Assembly (NCBI RefSeq): GCF_000225505.1
Contig: NZ_BACI01000077.1
Location: forward strand, 18,184 to 82,183
DNA from: Gordonia alkanivorans NBRC 16433
GTDB lineage: Bacteria > Actinomycetota > Actinomycetes > Mycobacteriales > Mycobacteriaceae
Direction of reading: 5' to 3'
DNA: 64,000 nt
Shown here: piece by piece, positions 50,075 through 59,116 of the stretch
Numbering within the stretch: the first letter of the stretch is position 1
Layout of the letters: each line of letters begins with the position of its first letter
Program-made: the position numbers and the translations under genes
Notes under the pieces: model-generated
Databases searched by the model: none
The model's input: the letters and a program-made list of their open reading frames with translations, nothing else
What the model was told of the DNA's origin: nothing

Positions 50075-52345
50075 TCAGGCGTCGGCGGCGGCCTCAGCCT
50101 TGTCGGCCTCTTCGTCGACGGGGACGAGGCTGATCTTGCCGCGCTCGTCGATGTCGGCGATCTCCACGCGGAGCTTGGAGCCCACGTTCACGACGTCCTC
50201 GACCTTGTTGACGCGCTTGCCCTTACCGAGCTTCGAGATGTGCACCAGGCCGTCGCGACCCGGCAGCAGCGACACGAACGCACCGAACGCGGTGGTCTTG
50301 ACGACGGTGCCGAGGAAGCGCTCGCCGACCTTGGGCAGCTGCGGGTTGGCGATCGCGTTGATGCGGTCGATCGCAGCCTGTGCCTTCACGCCATCGGAGG
50401 CGCCGACGAACACGGTGCCGTCGTCCTCGATGGAGATGTTGGCACCGGTCTCCTCGGTGATGCCGTTGATCGTCTTGCCCTTGGGGCCGATCAGCTCGCC
50501 GATCTTGTCCATCGGGATCTTGATGGTGGTGATCCGCGGAGCGAACGGGCTCATCTCGTCGGGCTCGTCGATGGCCTCGGCCATGACGTCGAGGATGGTC
50601 AGGCGGGCGTCCTTGGCCTGGCTGAGCGCACCCGCGAGCACCTGCGAGGGGATGCCGTCGAGCTTGGTGTCGAGCTGCAGGGCGGTCACGAAGTCCTTCG
50701 TGCCCGCGACCTTGAAGTCCATGTCGCCGAAAGCATCCTCGGCACCGAGGATGTCGGTCAGTGCGACATAGCGGGTCTCGCCGTCGACGGTGTCGGAGAC
50801 CAGGCCCATGGCGATGCCGGCGACCGGGGCGCGCAGCGGCACACCGGCGTTGAGCAGCGACATGGTCGAGGCGCAGACCGAACCCATCGAGGTGGAACCG
50901 TTGGAGCCCAAGGCCTCCGAGACCTGACGGATCGCGTACGGGAAGTCCTCGACGCTCGGGAGCACCGGCATGAGGGCACGCTCGGCGAGCGCTCCGTGCC
51001 CGATCTCGCGACGCTTGGGCGAACCGACGCGGCCGGTCTCACCGGTCGAGTACGGCGGGAAGTTGTAGTGGTGCATGTACCGCTTGGACGTCTCGGGTCC
51101 GAGCGAGTCGATCTGCTGCGCCATCTTCACCATGTCGAGTGTGGTGATGCCCATGATCTGGGTCTCGCCACGCTCGAACAGCGCACTGCCGTGGGCGCGC
51201 GGGATCACGCCGACCTCGGCGGAGAGTGCGCGGATGTCGGTGATGCCACGACCGTCGATGCGGAAGTGGTCGGTCAGGATGCGCTGGCGCACCAGCTTCT
51301 TGGTCAGCGAACGGTAGGCGCCGCCGATCTCCTTCTCACGACCCTCGAACTGCTCGCCGAGCTGGGCGAGGATGTCGGCCTTGAGCTCGTCGGTCTTGTC
51401 GTCGCGCTCCTGCTTGCCGGGGATCGTGAGGATCTCCGAGAGGCGCTCGGTCGCGGCGGCGGCGACGGCCTCGTAGACGTCGTCCTGGTACGGCGGGTAC
51501 AGCGGGAACTCCCCGGTGTCCTTGGCAGCGGCTGCGGCCAGCGACTTCTGTGCCTCGCAGAGGCGGGCGATGAACGGCTTGGCGGCTTCGAGGCCCTCGG
51601 CGACGATCGCCTCGGTCGGCGCCTGGGCACCGCCGGCGATCAGGTCGATGACGTTGTCGGTGGCCTCGGCCTCGACCATCATGATCGCGACGTCGGCGGA
51701 ATCGCCTTCACCGCTGACGATACGGCCCGCGACGACCATGTCGAACACGGCGCCCTCGAGCTGTTCGACGGTCGGGAACGCCACCCACTGGCCGGCCTTG
51801 TTCTCCTCGGTCGGGATGAGCGCGACACGCACGCCGCCCACCGGGCCGGAGAACGGCAGACCCGCGAGCTGGGTCGACGCCGACGCGGCGTTGATGGCCA
51901 CGACGTCGTAGAGGTCGTTCGGGTCGAGCGACAGCACGGTCACGACGACCTGGATCTCGTTGCGGAGACCGTCGACGAAGGACGGGCGCAGCGGGCGGTC
52001 GATCAGACGGCAGGTGAGGATCGCGTCGGTCGACGGACGGCCCTCACGACGGAAGAACGATCCGGGGATGCGGCCGGCGGCGTACATCCGCTCCTCGACG
52101 TCCACGGTCAGCGGGAAGAAGTCGAAGTGTTCCTTCGGGTGCTTCGACGCGGTGGTGGTCGAGAGCAGCATGTTCTCGTCGTCGAGGTACGCGGTCACCG
52201 AGCCGGCGGCCTGCAGGGCGAGGCGTCCGGTCTCGAAGCGGATCGTGCGGGTGCCGAAGCTCCCGTTGTCGATGATCGCGGTGGCCTCGGTGATGGCGTC
52301 GTCGTACTCGTCGGTGAATTCTTCGGTGGTGTTCACATCTGTCAT
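50075..52345 (-). CDS. pnp: polyribonucleotide nucleotidyltransferase (PNPase)
   Basis: 3'-to-5' phosphorolytic RNase and RNA-tail polymerase, 756 aa. Two RNase PH domains flank a helical domain. The second core has [15 protein letters not shown] domain ([10 protein letters not shown]) and an S1 domain ([15 protein letters not shown]) follow. rpsO is upstream on the same strand, as is typical, but with a terminator and a 445-bp spacer between them. Confidence 0.96.
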   Translation of the reverse strand: MTDVNTTEEFTDEYDDAITEATAIIDNGSFGTRTIRFETGRLALQAAGSVTAYLDDENMLLSTTTASKHPKEHFDFFPLTVDVEERMYAAGRIPGSFFRREGRPSTDAILTCRLIDRPLRPSFVDGLRNEIQVVVTVLSLDPNDLYDVVAINAASASTQLAGLPFSGPVGGVRVALIPTEENKAGQWVAFPTVEQLEGAVFDMVVAGRIVSGEGDSADVAIMMVEAEATDNVIDLIAGGAQAPTEAIVAEGLEAAKPFIARLCEAQKSLAAAAAKDTGEFPLYPPYQDDVYEAVAAAATERLSEILTIPGKQERDDKTDELKADILAQLGEQFEGREKEIGGAYRSLTKKLVRQRILTDHFRIDGRGITDIRALSAEVGVIPRAHGSALFERGETQIMGITTLDMVKMAQQIDSLGPETSKRYMHHYNFPPYSTGETGRVGSPKRREIGHGALAERALMPVLPSVEDFPYAIRQVSEALGSNGSTSMGSVCASTMSLLNAGVPLRAPVAGIAMGLVSDTVDGETRYVALTDILGAEDAFGDMDFKVAGTKDFVTALQLDTKLDGIPSQVLAGALSQAKDARLTILDVMAEAIDEPDEMSPFAPRITTIKIPMDKIGELIGPKGKTINGITEETGANISIEDDGTVFVGASDGVKAQAAIDRINAIANPQLPKVGERFLGTVVKTTAFGAFVSLLPGRDGLVHISKLGKGKRVNKVEDVVNVGSKLRVEIADIDERGKISLVPVDEEADKAEAAADA

Positions 52346-52733
52346 GTGGGGTGGAATCCCTTCGTAGCGGCTGCCGTTAGCGGCCGTCGTGATGCGCGGC
52401 CACGCAGAGATGGCCGCTTGTGCGGTTGAGGGTGGTCATCGCGAGGTGCGCAGCGTGCACCGAATGCCGGTGCAGTCGTGCTGTGGAGCTCGTCGCACGC
52501 GCGGATCGGACCGACCCAGAACGCGCCGAGAAAACACGGCAGCGGGTGAATGGCGCGACGTTTCGCGCCCGGTTGAGTGCTCAGACGGCCTTCGATCGAA
52601 GCGGCCGGAACCATTGTTCCGGCGGCCACTACCGAGGACCGATCTGGCTCGTCGTCACGCACTGCCATCAGTTCACGGCAACGATCCGTTGTCAGCCTAT
52701 CACCGCGCCGTGTCAATACCTCAATATGACAAA
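52346..52733 (-). promoter_or_regulatory. long pnp leader/promoter region
   Basis: This is the longest gene-free stretch in the window. It must hold the pnp promoter, since rpsO ends in a terminator just upstream. A TTGACA sits at 52711-52716 on the minus strand but has no good -10 at the right distance. A hairpin at 52605-52622 may lie in the leader. No conserved open frame was found. Confidence 0.5.
52605..52622 (-). other. stem-loop in pnp leader
   Basis: CCGGAAC-CATT-GTTCCGG, a 7-bp perfect stem, with further partial pairing of flanking GGCC. In E. coli the pnp leader has hairpins cut by RNase III as part of autoregulation; a similar role here is only a possibility. Confidence 0.35.
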
Positions 52734-52763
52734 CCGGCCACCTCCCGTTCGGGAGATGGCCGG
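52734..52763 (-). terminator. rpsO terminator
   Basis: A 13-bp stem with one mismatch (CCGGCCAcCTCCC with GGGAGaTGGCCGG) and a GTTC loop, followed on the minus strand by TTTGTCATATTGA. It is 27 bp after the rpsO stop. Confidence 0.8.
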
Positions 52764-52790
52764 TGGTGAGTCTGTTGTCGCGGTCCGCGA

Positions 52791-53060
52791 TCAGCGACGC
52801 AGGCCGAGGCGCTCGATGAGCGAACGGTAGCGGTTGATGTCGACCTTGGCGACGTACTTCAGCAGGCGACGACGACGGCCGACGAGCAGCAGCAGACCGC
52901 GGCGGCTGTGGTGGTCGTGCTTGTGCTGCTTGAGGTGCTCGGTGAGGTCGACGATGCGCTTGGTCAGCAGAGCGACCTGGGCCTCGGGCGAACCGGTGTC
53001 GGTCTCGTGCAGACCGTACTCGCTGAGGATTTCCTTCTTCTGCTCGACAGTCAAAGCCAT
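52791..53060 (-). CDS. rpsO: 30S ribosomal protein S15
   Basis: An 89-aa primary 16S rRNA-binding protein. Typical residues include [28 protein letters not shown] and Y-L/I-G-L-R-R at the end. AGGAG lies about 7 nt before the ATG. Confidence 0.97.
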   Translation of the reverse strand: MALTVEQKKEILSEYGLHETDTGSPEAQVALLTKRIVDLTEHLKQHKHDHHSRRGLLLLVGRRRRLLKYVAKVDINRYRSLIERLGLRR

Positions 53061-53137
53061 GGAGATACTCCTGTTTCTCAGTGCCGCGTCTCAGATACAT
53101 CCGGTGCGCCACTGCGGACTGCAGCAACACCGACTGA

Positions 53138-53833
53138 TCAGGCTACCTGCCGGAGTGGGCCCGCCCCAAATCCGTGCGGGACCGGCCCGAGTCCATGGAT
53201 GCTGATGGCCGCGTCACGGCCGAGCCACCACCACACCAGGGCGACGGCGACCACGCCGATGACCGCACCGACGACGATCGCGATGGCGAGCAGGCGTCGG
53301 GCCGGTTGACGCTCGGCGCCTCGCCCGGTCAGCGAGACGCCGATCAGTCCGAGAACAACGGAGGTCAGGGCCGCGGCGAGCATCAGGAACAAGCCGACGG
53401 TCGGTTCACCGACGTCGGCGGCCGCCGATGTCGCCCCGATCTGCCCCAGCGGCAGCGTCAGCCCGAGGGGCCGCACGGGTACCGCCCCGGCCATGACGAC
53501 GACGCCGACACCTGCCCCGGCGACCGTGGCGAAACCCGGGTGGGGTGCACCCACCCGCCGCACGAGGCCGTAGAGGGCGGCGAGACCACCGACGATGATC
53601 AGCAGACCGAGGGGGACGGTGAACCACCCGAGCGTCAGCTGGGTTCCGAGCGTCTGCGCGTAGCGCCCGTCGTGGACGCCGAAACCGTTCGGGTTGAGCG
53701 GTGCGAGTCCCACCGCGGCGAGGTCCACCCATTGCATGAACGTCGCGGCCACGACCACCAGGCCGAGCACGACCGACGCGAGGGCCGCGGCGATCGCCGA
53801 CGTCTGAGCGGGACTCTTGCCGAGAGCGCTCAC
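53138..53833 (-). CDS. integral membrane protein of unknown function
   Basis: A 231-aa hydrophobic protein with about five helices (roughly 11-31, 66-90, 101-120, 146-168 and 182-203). Helix 1 is followed by a W-V-D-L-A loop. No enzymatic motif is seen. Its start overlaps the ribF stop by 4 bp (ATGA), so it is translated with ribF, but nothing else links it to flavin metabolism. Confidence 0.6.
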   Translation of the reverse strand: MSALGKSPAQTSAIAAALASVVLGLVVVAATFMQWVDLAAVGLAPLNPNGFGVHDGRYAQTLGTQLTLGWFTVPLGLLIIVGGLAALYGLVRRVGAPHPGFATVAGAGVGVVVMAGAVPVRPLGLTLPLGQIGATSAAADVGEPTVGLFLMLAAALTSVVLGLIGVSLTGRGAERQPARRLLAIAIVVGAVIGVVAVALVWWWLGRDAAISIHGLGPVPHGFGAGPLRQVA

Positions 53834-54801
53834 GATGTCTCGGCCGCCGCCAGGATCTCCCTGGTCTTGGCGACGTCGTTCCCCATCTCGTCGATGAGGG
53901 CGTCGATCCCGTCGAACTGGACCATGCCGCGGATGCGGTGGACGAAATCGACGGCGACGTGCTGGCCGTAGAGGTCGGCGTTCTTGTCGAGGACGAAGGC
54001 CTCGACCGTGCGGGTGCGTCCGGAGAAGGTCGGGTTGGTGCCCACCGACACCGCGGCCTGATAGCGCTCCCCCGGGACGACCTCACCGACGGCCGGGCCG
54101 ACGCCGAGGATCGTGAACCAGGCCGCGTACACGCCGTCGGCCGGGATCGCGGCGTACATCGGCGGCGCGACGTTGGCGGTCGGATAGCCGAGATCGCGTC
54201 CGCGACCGTCACCGCGGACGACGACGCCCTCCACCCGATGCGGGCGGCCCAGGGCCTCGGCGGCGCGGTCCATGTCGCCGGCGGCGACGCAGGACCGGAT
54301 GTAGGTCGACGAGTAGGTCACCGCGTGTTCGCCGAACAGCGAGATGGCCTGCACCTCGAAGCCGAACTTGGCGCCGAGCTCGGTCAGTTTCGCGACATCG
54401 CCGGCGGCCTTGCGTCCGAAGGTGAAGTTGTCCCCCACCACCACGTCGGCGGCATGCAGTGTCTCCACGAGGATGTCGTGGGCGAAGTCCTTGGGCGAGC
54501 GGGCCGCGAGCTCCGGGGTGAACGGCATGACGCAGAAGACGTCGATCCCGAGCTCCTCGGCCAGTTCTGCCCGTCGCGTCAGCGTGGTCAGTTGCGGCGG
54601 ATGGGATCCCGGCCGCACGACCTCCGACGGATGCGGGTCGAAGGTCATCAGCACGGAGGGCACCCCGTGTTCCTTCGCCGCCTTCGTGGCGGCATGGATC
54701 AGTTCGGCATGCCCACGGTGCACACCGTCGAAGACACCGATGGTGACCACGCACCGTCCCCAGTCCGCGGGGATGTCATCAAGACCTCGCCATCGCAACA
54801 C
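53830..54801 (-). CDS. ribF: bifunctional riboflavin kinase / FMN adenylyltransferase
   Basis: Converts riboflavin to FMN and then FAD, 323 aa. The N-terminal adenylyltransferase domain begins G-V-F-D-G-V-H-R-G-H, and the C-terminal kinase domain has G-Y-P-T-A-N and the catalytic Glu in T-V-E-A-F-V-L-D. The GTG start is 6 nt after a TAGGCT -10 element, with no ribosome binding site. It is divergent from the MntR-like gene. FAD from this enzyme would serve ThyX. Confidence 0.95.
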   Translation of the reverse strand: MLRWRGLDDIPADWGRCVVTIGVFDGVHRGHAELIHAATKAAKEHGVPSVLMTFDPHPSEVVRPGSHPPQLTTLTRRAELAEELGIDVFCVMPFTPELAARSPKDFAHDILVETLHAADVVVGDNFTFGRKAAGDVAKLTELGAKFGFEVQAISLFGEHAVTYSSTYIRSCVAAGDMDRAAEALGRPHRVEGVVVRGDGRGRDLGYPTANVAPPMYAAIPADGVYAAWFTILGVGPAVGEVVPGERYQAAVSVGTNPTFSGRTRTVEAFVLDKNADLYGQHVAVDFVHRIRGMVQFDGIDALIDEMGNDVAKTREILAAAETS

Positions 54802-54807
54802 GCGACC

Positions 54808-54813
54808 AGCCTA
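54808..54813 (-). promoter_or_regulatory. -10 element, leaderless ribF
   Basis: TAGGCT on the minus strand, 6 nt before GTG 54801. Confidence 0.5.
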
Positions 54814-54905
54814 CGGGGAGCACCAGTTCCAAACCACCACCGCCACACGCCTACGAGCGGACACGATGCCGACGACGAGGTGTCGGCGAGGCGACAAGGG
54901 GACGC

Positions 54906-54911
54906 TAAGCT
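54906..54911 (+). promoter_or_regulatory. -10 element, leaderless MntR-like gene
   Basis: TAAGCT ends 6 nt before the ATG at 54918; no Shine-Dalgarno lies between. Confidence 0.5.
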
Positions 54912-54917
54912 CGATCC

Positions 54918-55607
54918 ATGCCATGGCGATCAGACCGTCCGGTGACCGAGCTGTCACAGGTCACCCAGGACTATCTGAAGGTCATCTGGACCAGCCAGGA
55001 GTGGGAGGACGTCAAGGTCACCACCAAGCTGCTGGCCCAGTCCCTCGGAGTGTCCCCGTCCACCGCGTCGGAGGCCATCCGCAAGCTCGCCGACCAGGGT
55101 CTGGTCTCCCACGAGCCCTACGGCGCGGTGACACTCACCGATCACGGCCGCGAGGCCGCGATCCTCATGGTGCGGCGCCACCGTCTCATCGAGACCTTCC
55201 TCGTCCGTGAACTCGGCTACCGCTGGGACGAGGTGCACGACGAGGCCGAGATCCTCGAGCACGCGGTGTCCGACCGCCTGATGGCCCGGCTCGACGCCAA
55301 ACTCGGCTTCCCCGACCGGGATCCGCACGGCGACCCGATCCCCGCACTCGACGGTTCGATCCCCACTCCCGCCGCGGCCCTGCTCGCCGACCTCGAGGTC
55401 GGGGCGTCGGGATGCATCGCACGCATCTCCGACACCGATCCGGAGATGCTGCGCTACTTCGACGAGGTGGGCGTGGCCCTCGACCGCGTGGTGACCGTCG
55501 CCGAGAAGCGGCCGTTCGCCGGCACCATCTCGGTGTCCCTCGACGACGCGGCGCCGATCGACCTGGGCGACATCGCCGCCCGCGCGATCTTCGTCGTCCC
55601 GCGCTAA
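54918..55607 (+). CDS. mntR: DtxR/MntR-family metal-dependent regulator
   Basis: A 229-aa metal-dependent repressor closely similar in pattern to M. tuberculosis Rv2788 (SirR/MntR). The winged helix is about 10-70 (V-T-Q-D-Y-L-K-V-I-W ... S-P-S-T-A-S-E-A-I-R-K-L). The dimerisation and metal site follow, with H-R-L-I-E-T-F-L and H-D-E-A-E-I-L-E-H. A C-terminal FeoA/SH3-like domain is present. Mn2+ is the likeliest ligand, which would tie it to the manganese-type leader of terC. The gene name is inferred from the Rv2788 match. Confidence 0.85.
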   Translation: MPWRSDRPVTELSQVTQDYLKVIWTSQEWEDVKVTTKLLAQSLGVSPSTASEAIRKLADQGLVSHEPYGAVTLTDHGREAAILMVRRHRLIETFLVRELGYRWDEVHDEAEILEHAVSDRLMARLDAKLGFPDRDPHGDPIPALDGSIPTPAAALLADLEVGASGCIARISDTDPEMLRYFDEVGVALDRVVTVAEKRPFAGTISVSLDDAAPIDLGDIAARAIFVVPR

Positions 55608-56524
55608 CGCAGGGTCGCGGGTCGTACCACCATCACCGAACTCGCCCGCTTGCCCTTCTCCTGGATCAGCGCGATGGCCTGCTCGTGCGGGTCGACGACC
55701 ACGTAGACGCCCTTCATGCCGATCGGCTCGAGCCACCGTCCCTGGCTGATGGATTCGGCCTCGTCGTCGCTGATGTCGCGGCGCGGGAAGGACAGCTTCA
55801 CGGCCTCGTCGATGTCGAGGCTGACGCGGCCGTCCTCGCGGACCTCGTCGAGCGTGCGGGCGTGTTCAAGGGTGAAGGGCCCGACCGCGGTGCGTCGGAG
55901 TGCGGTGAGGTGTCCCCCGACCCCCAGTGCGGCGCCGAGGTCACGGGCCAGGGACCGGATGTAGGTACCCGACGAACAGTCCACCGCGACATCGAGATCC
56001 ACCACGCCCGGGGTGCCGTTGTCGGTGTCGCCGTCGCGCCGTATGGCGAGCACGTCGAATCGTGACACGGTGACCGGGCGGGCTTCGAGGTCGAAGTCGG
56101 CGCCGGTGCGGACCAGGGCGTGCGCTCGCCGGCCGTCGACCTTGATCGCCGACACCTTCGCCGGGACCTGCTGGATGTCGCCGGTGAGATCGGCGACGCC
56201 CGAGGCGATCTCGTCGTCGGTCACACCGGAGGCGTCCGCGGTGGTGAGGATCTCCCCCTCGCGGTCGTCGGTGGTGGTCGAGGCGCCCAGCCGGATGGTC
56301 GCCGTGTAGGACTTGGTGGTCAACGATAGCAGGCCGAGAAGCTTTGTCGCCCTCTCGATCCCGACGACGAGAACGCCGGTGGCCATCGGGTCCAGGGTGC
56401 CGGCGTGGCCGACCCGGCGGGTGTCGAAGATCTTGCGGCACCGCGACACGACGTCGTGGCTGGTGATCCCGGCCTGCTTGTCGACGATGAGCAGGCCGGC
56501 CTTCTCGATGGTTGCGTCGGCCAT
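55604..56524 (-). CDS. truB: tRNA pseudouridine(55) synthase
   Basis: Makes the universal pseudouridine 55 in the T-arm of tRNA, 306 aa. The catalytic Asp45 lies in G-H-A-G-T-L-D-P-M-A-T-G. A C-terminal PUA-like region ends the protein. It is one base from pptT on the same strand and its stop overlaps the stop of convergent mntR by 4 bp. Confidence 0.95.
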   Translation of the reverse strand: MADATIEKAGLLIVDKQAGITSHDVVSRCRKIFDTRRVGHAGTLDPMATGVLVVGIERATKLLGLLSLTTKSYTATIRLGASTTTDDREGEILTTADASGVTDDEIASGVADLTGDIQQVPAKVSAIKVDGRRAHALVRTGADFDLEARPVTVSRFDVLAIRRDGDTDNGTPGVVDLDVAVDCSSGTYIRSLARDLGAALGVGGHLTALRRTAVGPFTLEHARTLDEVREDGRVSLDIDEAVKLSFPRRDISDDEAESISQGRWLEPIGMKGVYVVVDPHEQAIALIQEKGKRASSVMVVRPATLR

Positions 56525-56525
56525 G

Positions 56526-57182
56526 TCAGACCATCGCGATCGTCGTGGTGATGATGCCCCGTTCGACGAGCCAGCGGCCGTGGAACTCGATCACCGGAGC
56601 ACCGCCGTCGGAGGCGGCCGGGTCGATCAGGATGCGCGAGACGAACGTCCCGGACGTATCCACGGTCTGTTCGAAGGTGATGAGGGCGTCCTCGAATCCC
56701 AGCCACCGCTTGGTGATCGGGAACCAGGCCTTGTAGGTGGCCTCCTTGGCGCAGAACAGCAGGCGGTCCCAGTGCAGTCCGGCCGGCCGGGTCGCGAGGA
56801 CCTCTCGCTCGGCGGGCAGGCTGGTGTGCTCGAGGACGCCGTCGGGCAGCGCGTCGTGCGGTTCGGCGTCCATGCCGAGGGATCGAACCCCCATCGCGTG
56901 GGCGACGATCGCGGCGCGGTATCCGTCGCAGTGGGTCAGGCTGCCGACGATGCCCGCGGGCCAGATGGGGGCGCCCTTGTCGCCCTTGAGGATCGGCACC
57001 GGGTCGTAACCCAGCTGACCCAGCGCCTGCCGGGCACAGTGCCGGACGGTGGTGAACTCGCGGCGACGCTTCTCCACGGCCTTGCCGATGAGCGCCTGCT
57101 CGGCGGGCATCGCGATCAGTCCGGGCGGATCGTCGAACGCCTCCGCCGAGGCGACCCCGGATGGGAGGAGTTGTTCGATCAC
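56526..57182 (-). CDS. pptT: 4'-phosphopantetheinyl transferase
   Basis: Activates carrier proteins of polyketide and nonribosomal synthases by adding the phosphopantetheine arm of CoA, 218 aa. It is a Sfp-type enzyme: G-S-L-T-H-C-D-G-Y, the Mg2+ motif G-M-D-A-E-P, and F-C-A-K-E-A-T-Y-K-A-W-F are present. The M. tuberculosis orthologue is essential for lipid and siderophore assembly. Its ATG overlaps the phosphoesterase stop (ATGA). Confidence 0.93.
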   Translation of the reverse strand: MIEQLLPSGVASAEAFDDPPGLIAMPAEQALIGKAVEKRRREFTTVRHCARQALGQLGYDPVPILKGDKGAPIWPAGIVGSLTHCDGYRAAIVAHAMGVRSLGMDAEPHDALPDGVLEHTSLPAEREVLATRPAGLHWDRLLFCAKEATYKAWFPITKRWLGFEDALITFEQTVDTSGTFVSRILIDPAASDGGAPVIEFHGRWLVERGIITTTIAMV

Positions 57183-58168
57183 TGCTCGCCCTTTCGTTCT
57201 TGCCGTTCCGCCTGTCGCGTCCGGCGCTCTGCCTGCCTCTGCTCCACCCGTGCCCGGAATTCCGCGGCACGCTCGGCGTAGTCGGGCGGCAGGTCGAACC
57301 GCACCCCGTGCTCGGGGAGGTCGGACTCGCCGAGGCCGTCACCCGGCACGATGTTGCGCATCAACGGGTTCGGCAGGCCGCGCCGCTTCCACTCGCGGGG
57401 ATAGCCGACCGACACCTCCTCGAACCGGATGCCGTCGTACCAGGTGGTGCGCGGGATGTGCAGGTGCCCGTACACGCAACACGACGCATTGAACTCGGTG
57501 TGCCAGTGCGCGGTCAGCTCACTGCCGCACCACAGCGCGAACTCCGGGTAGATGAGCGCATCACACGGTTCGCGGCGCAACGGCCAGTGGTTGATCAGGA
57601 CCGTCTTCTCCGACGGGTCGAGGGCCTGCAGCCGGCGACGCGTGATCTCGATCCGCGCACGACCCCAGGCGTCGCGGGTCGGGAACGGCTCGGGCGAGAG
57701 CAGGAACTCATCCGTGGCCACCACGTTGCGCTCGCGCGCGAGCGCCAGCGCGGTGAGTTTATTGGCGGTGCCCTCCGGCCGGAAGGTGTAGTCGTACAGC
57801 AGGAACATCGGGACGACGCGGACCGGATCGCTGCCGTCGCCCGGGTCGAACAGCGGGTAGATGTCCTCGGGGGTCACCACGCCGATGTCGCGGCACGCCT
57901 GCACGAGATAGTCGTAGCGTGCCACACCGAACACCTGCAGCGGGTCCTTGGCCGTGGTGTACAACTCGTGGTTGCCCGGGACCCAGATAACCGTGTGGAA
58001 ACGGGTCCGGAGGCGGCGCAGGGTGTCGACGATGTCGTCGGTGCGTTCGGCGACGTCACCGGCCACGATGAGCCAGTCCGCCGACGACGTCGGCCGGATC
58101 TCGTCGATGATGTGCTCGTTGCCCCGATGGGCGACGTGCAGATCGCTGATCGCCCACAAAGTTGCCAC
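57179..58168 (-). CDS. metallophosphoesterase (Rv2795c-like)
   Basis: A 329-aa calcineurin-like phosphoesterase with the five metal motifs: I-S-D-L-H, A-G-D-V-A-E, P-G-N-H-E, I-N-H-W and Y-G-H-L-H. It matches Rv2795c of M. tuberculosis, coupled to pptT there too; that pair has been linked to phosphopantetheine turnover, but the substrate here is inference. The last 35 residues are Arg/Glu/Gln coiled coil. GTG 58168 gives the family N-terminus; the frame continues to 58201. Confidence 0.88.
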   Translation of the reverse strand: MATLWAISDLHVAHRGNEHIIDEIRPTSSADWLIVAGDVAERTDDIVDTLRRLRTRFHTVIWVPGNHELYTTAKDPLQVFGVARYDYLVQACRDIGVVTPEDIYPLFDPGDGSDPVRVVPMFLLYDYTFRPEGTANKLTALALARERNVVATDEFLLSPEPFPTRDAWGRARIEITRRRLQALDPSEKTVLINHWPLRREPCDALIYPEFALWCGSELTAHWHTEFNASCCVYGHLHIPRTTWYDGIRFEEVSVGYPREWKRRGLPNPLMRNIVPGDGLGESDLPEHGVRFDLPPDYAERAAEFRARVEQRQAERRTRQAERQERKGEQ

Positions 58169-58237
58169 GAGGATCCATCGTGCCAGAGGTCGTGATTCCA
58201 CCGTGCCCGGGGCGGGTCGGCGTGGGACGATCGAGCG

Positions 58238-59113
58238 GTGTACGGCGCACCCGTCGCCCCGAGCGGATCACGCCTCCCGGGCAGTCGCGGACCCTGGTGG
58301 GTCCAGGTCGTCGTGAGCTCCCTGATCCTGCTCGCCTACCTCGTCGCGCAGGTGACGGCATTCGCCGTCGGCGACACCACCGAGCGGTGGACGCAGTACG
58401 GCCTGAGCGCGGGCGTCCTGGTGATCTTCGTGGTGATCACCGCGGCGTGGGCGCGGTCGGGATGGCGGGTCACCGTTGCAGTACTGCTCGGGTTGCTGTT
58501 CGTCGGGTTGGAGCGACTCGCGCTGCTCCCGTTCTACCTCGATCTCTCGGTCACCCAGGACTGGTCGTCGGAGGTGTTCCGGCTCGCCTCGATGGCCGCG
58601 ACCGCGATGCTGCTCACCGGCCTGATCCTCGTGTGGTCGATCGCCCGGCGACAGACGGCCATGACCTGGGTGGGTCTGCTCCCGTCCGCCGGGCTGGTCG
58701 CCCTGGGGACCTGGGCCACCTACTATCACCAACCGGATTTCGGCGTCGACCTCACGGCCACCGAGGTCGCCCTGCCCCTGCATTACTGGATCGGCGTGAT
58801 CGCGTTCGAGACCATGTTCGGCGTCGCGGCCGTCCTCGTCCTGTGGGCGTGCGACGCGATCGGCCTCGCCACCCGCCGATCGCCCGCGACGAGCACGCCG
58901 TCGACCACGCCGAACGTGGAGAGCTTCCGGACCACCCAGCTCTACCGGACGCAGGCCGGCCAGACGGATCTGCGGGAGACCGAGCGGTACCGGCCACCGC
59001 CGCCCCCGCTCGCCCAGCCGCAACGGCGACCCGACGACCCGAGCTTCCGGACGACGCAGATCCGACGGCCCCGCGGCGACGGAACCCCCGGCGACAACCG
59101 GGACGAGCGCTGA
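58238..59113 (+). CDS. membrane protein with SFRTTQ repeats in its tail
   Basis: A 291-aa protein I do not recognise. It has about six helices (21-45, 52-71, 77-98, 115-135, 142-160 and 180-205). The cytoplasmic tail is Pro/Thr/Arg-rich and holds two copies of S-F-R-T-T-Q (229-234 and 269-274), 40 residues apart, plus a third related Y-R-T-Q. These Thr-rich basic repeats look like phosphorylation or protein-docking sites, which is inference. The GTG start has GAGCG upstream. Confidence 0.65.
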   Translation: MYGAPVAPSGSRLPGSRGPWWVQVVVSSLILLAYLVAQVTAFAVGDTTERWTQYGLSAGVLVIFVVITAAWARSGWRVTVAVLLGLLFVGLERLALLPFYLDLSVTQDWSSEVFRLASMAATAMLLTGLILVWSIARRQTAMTWVGLLPSAGLVALGTWATYYHQPDFGVDLTATEVALPLHYWIGVIAFETMFGVAAVLVLWACDAIGLATRRSPATSTPSTTPNVESFRTTQLYRTQAGQTDLRETERYRPPPPPLAQPQRRPDDPSFRTTQIRRPRGDGTPGDNRDER

Positions 59114-59116
59114 GGG

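Noticed and set aside
52711..52716. TTGACA as -35 of a pnp promoter
   Set aside because: The nearest TANNNT (TAGGCT) is only 11 bp away, so spacing does not fit.
54802..54917. FMN riboswitch before ribF
   Set aside because: The gap is 116 bp shared with mntR, and ribF appears leaderless; no conserved RFN segments are present.
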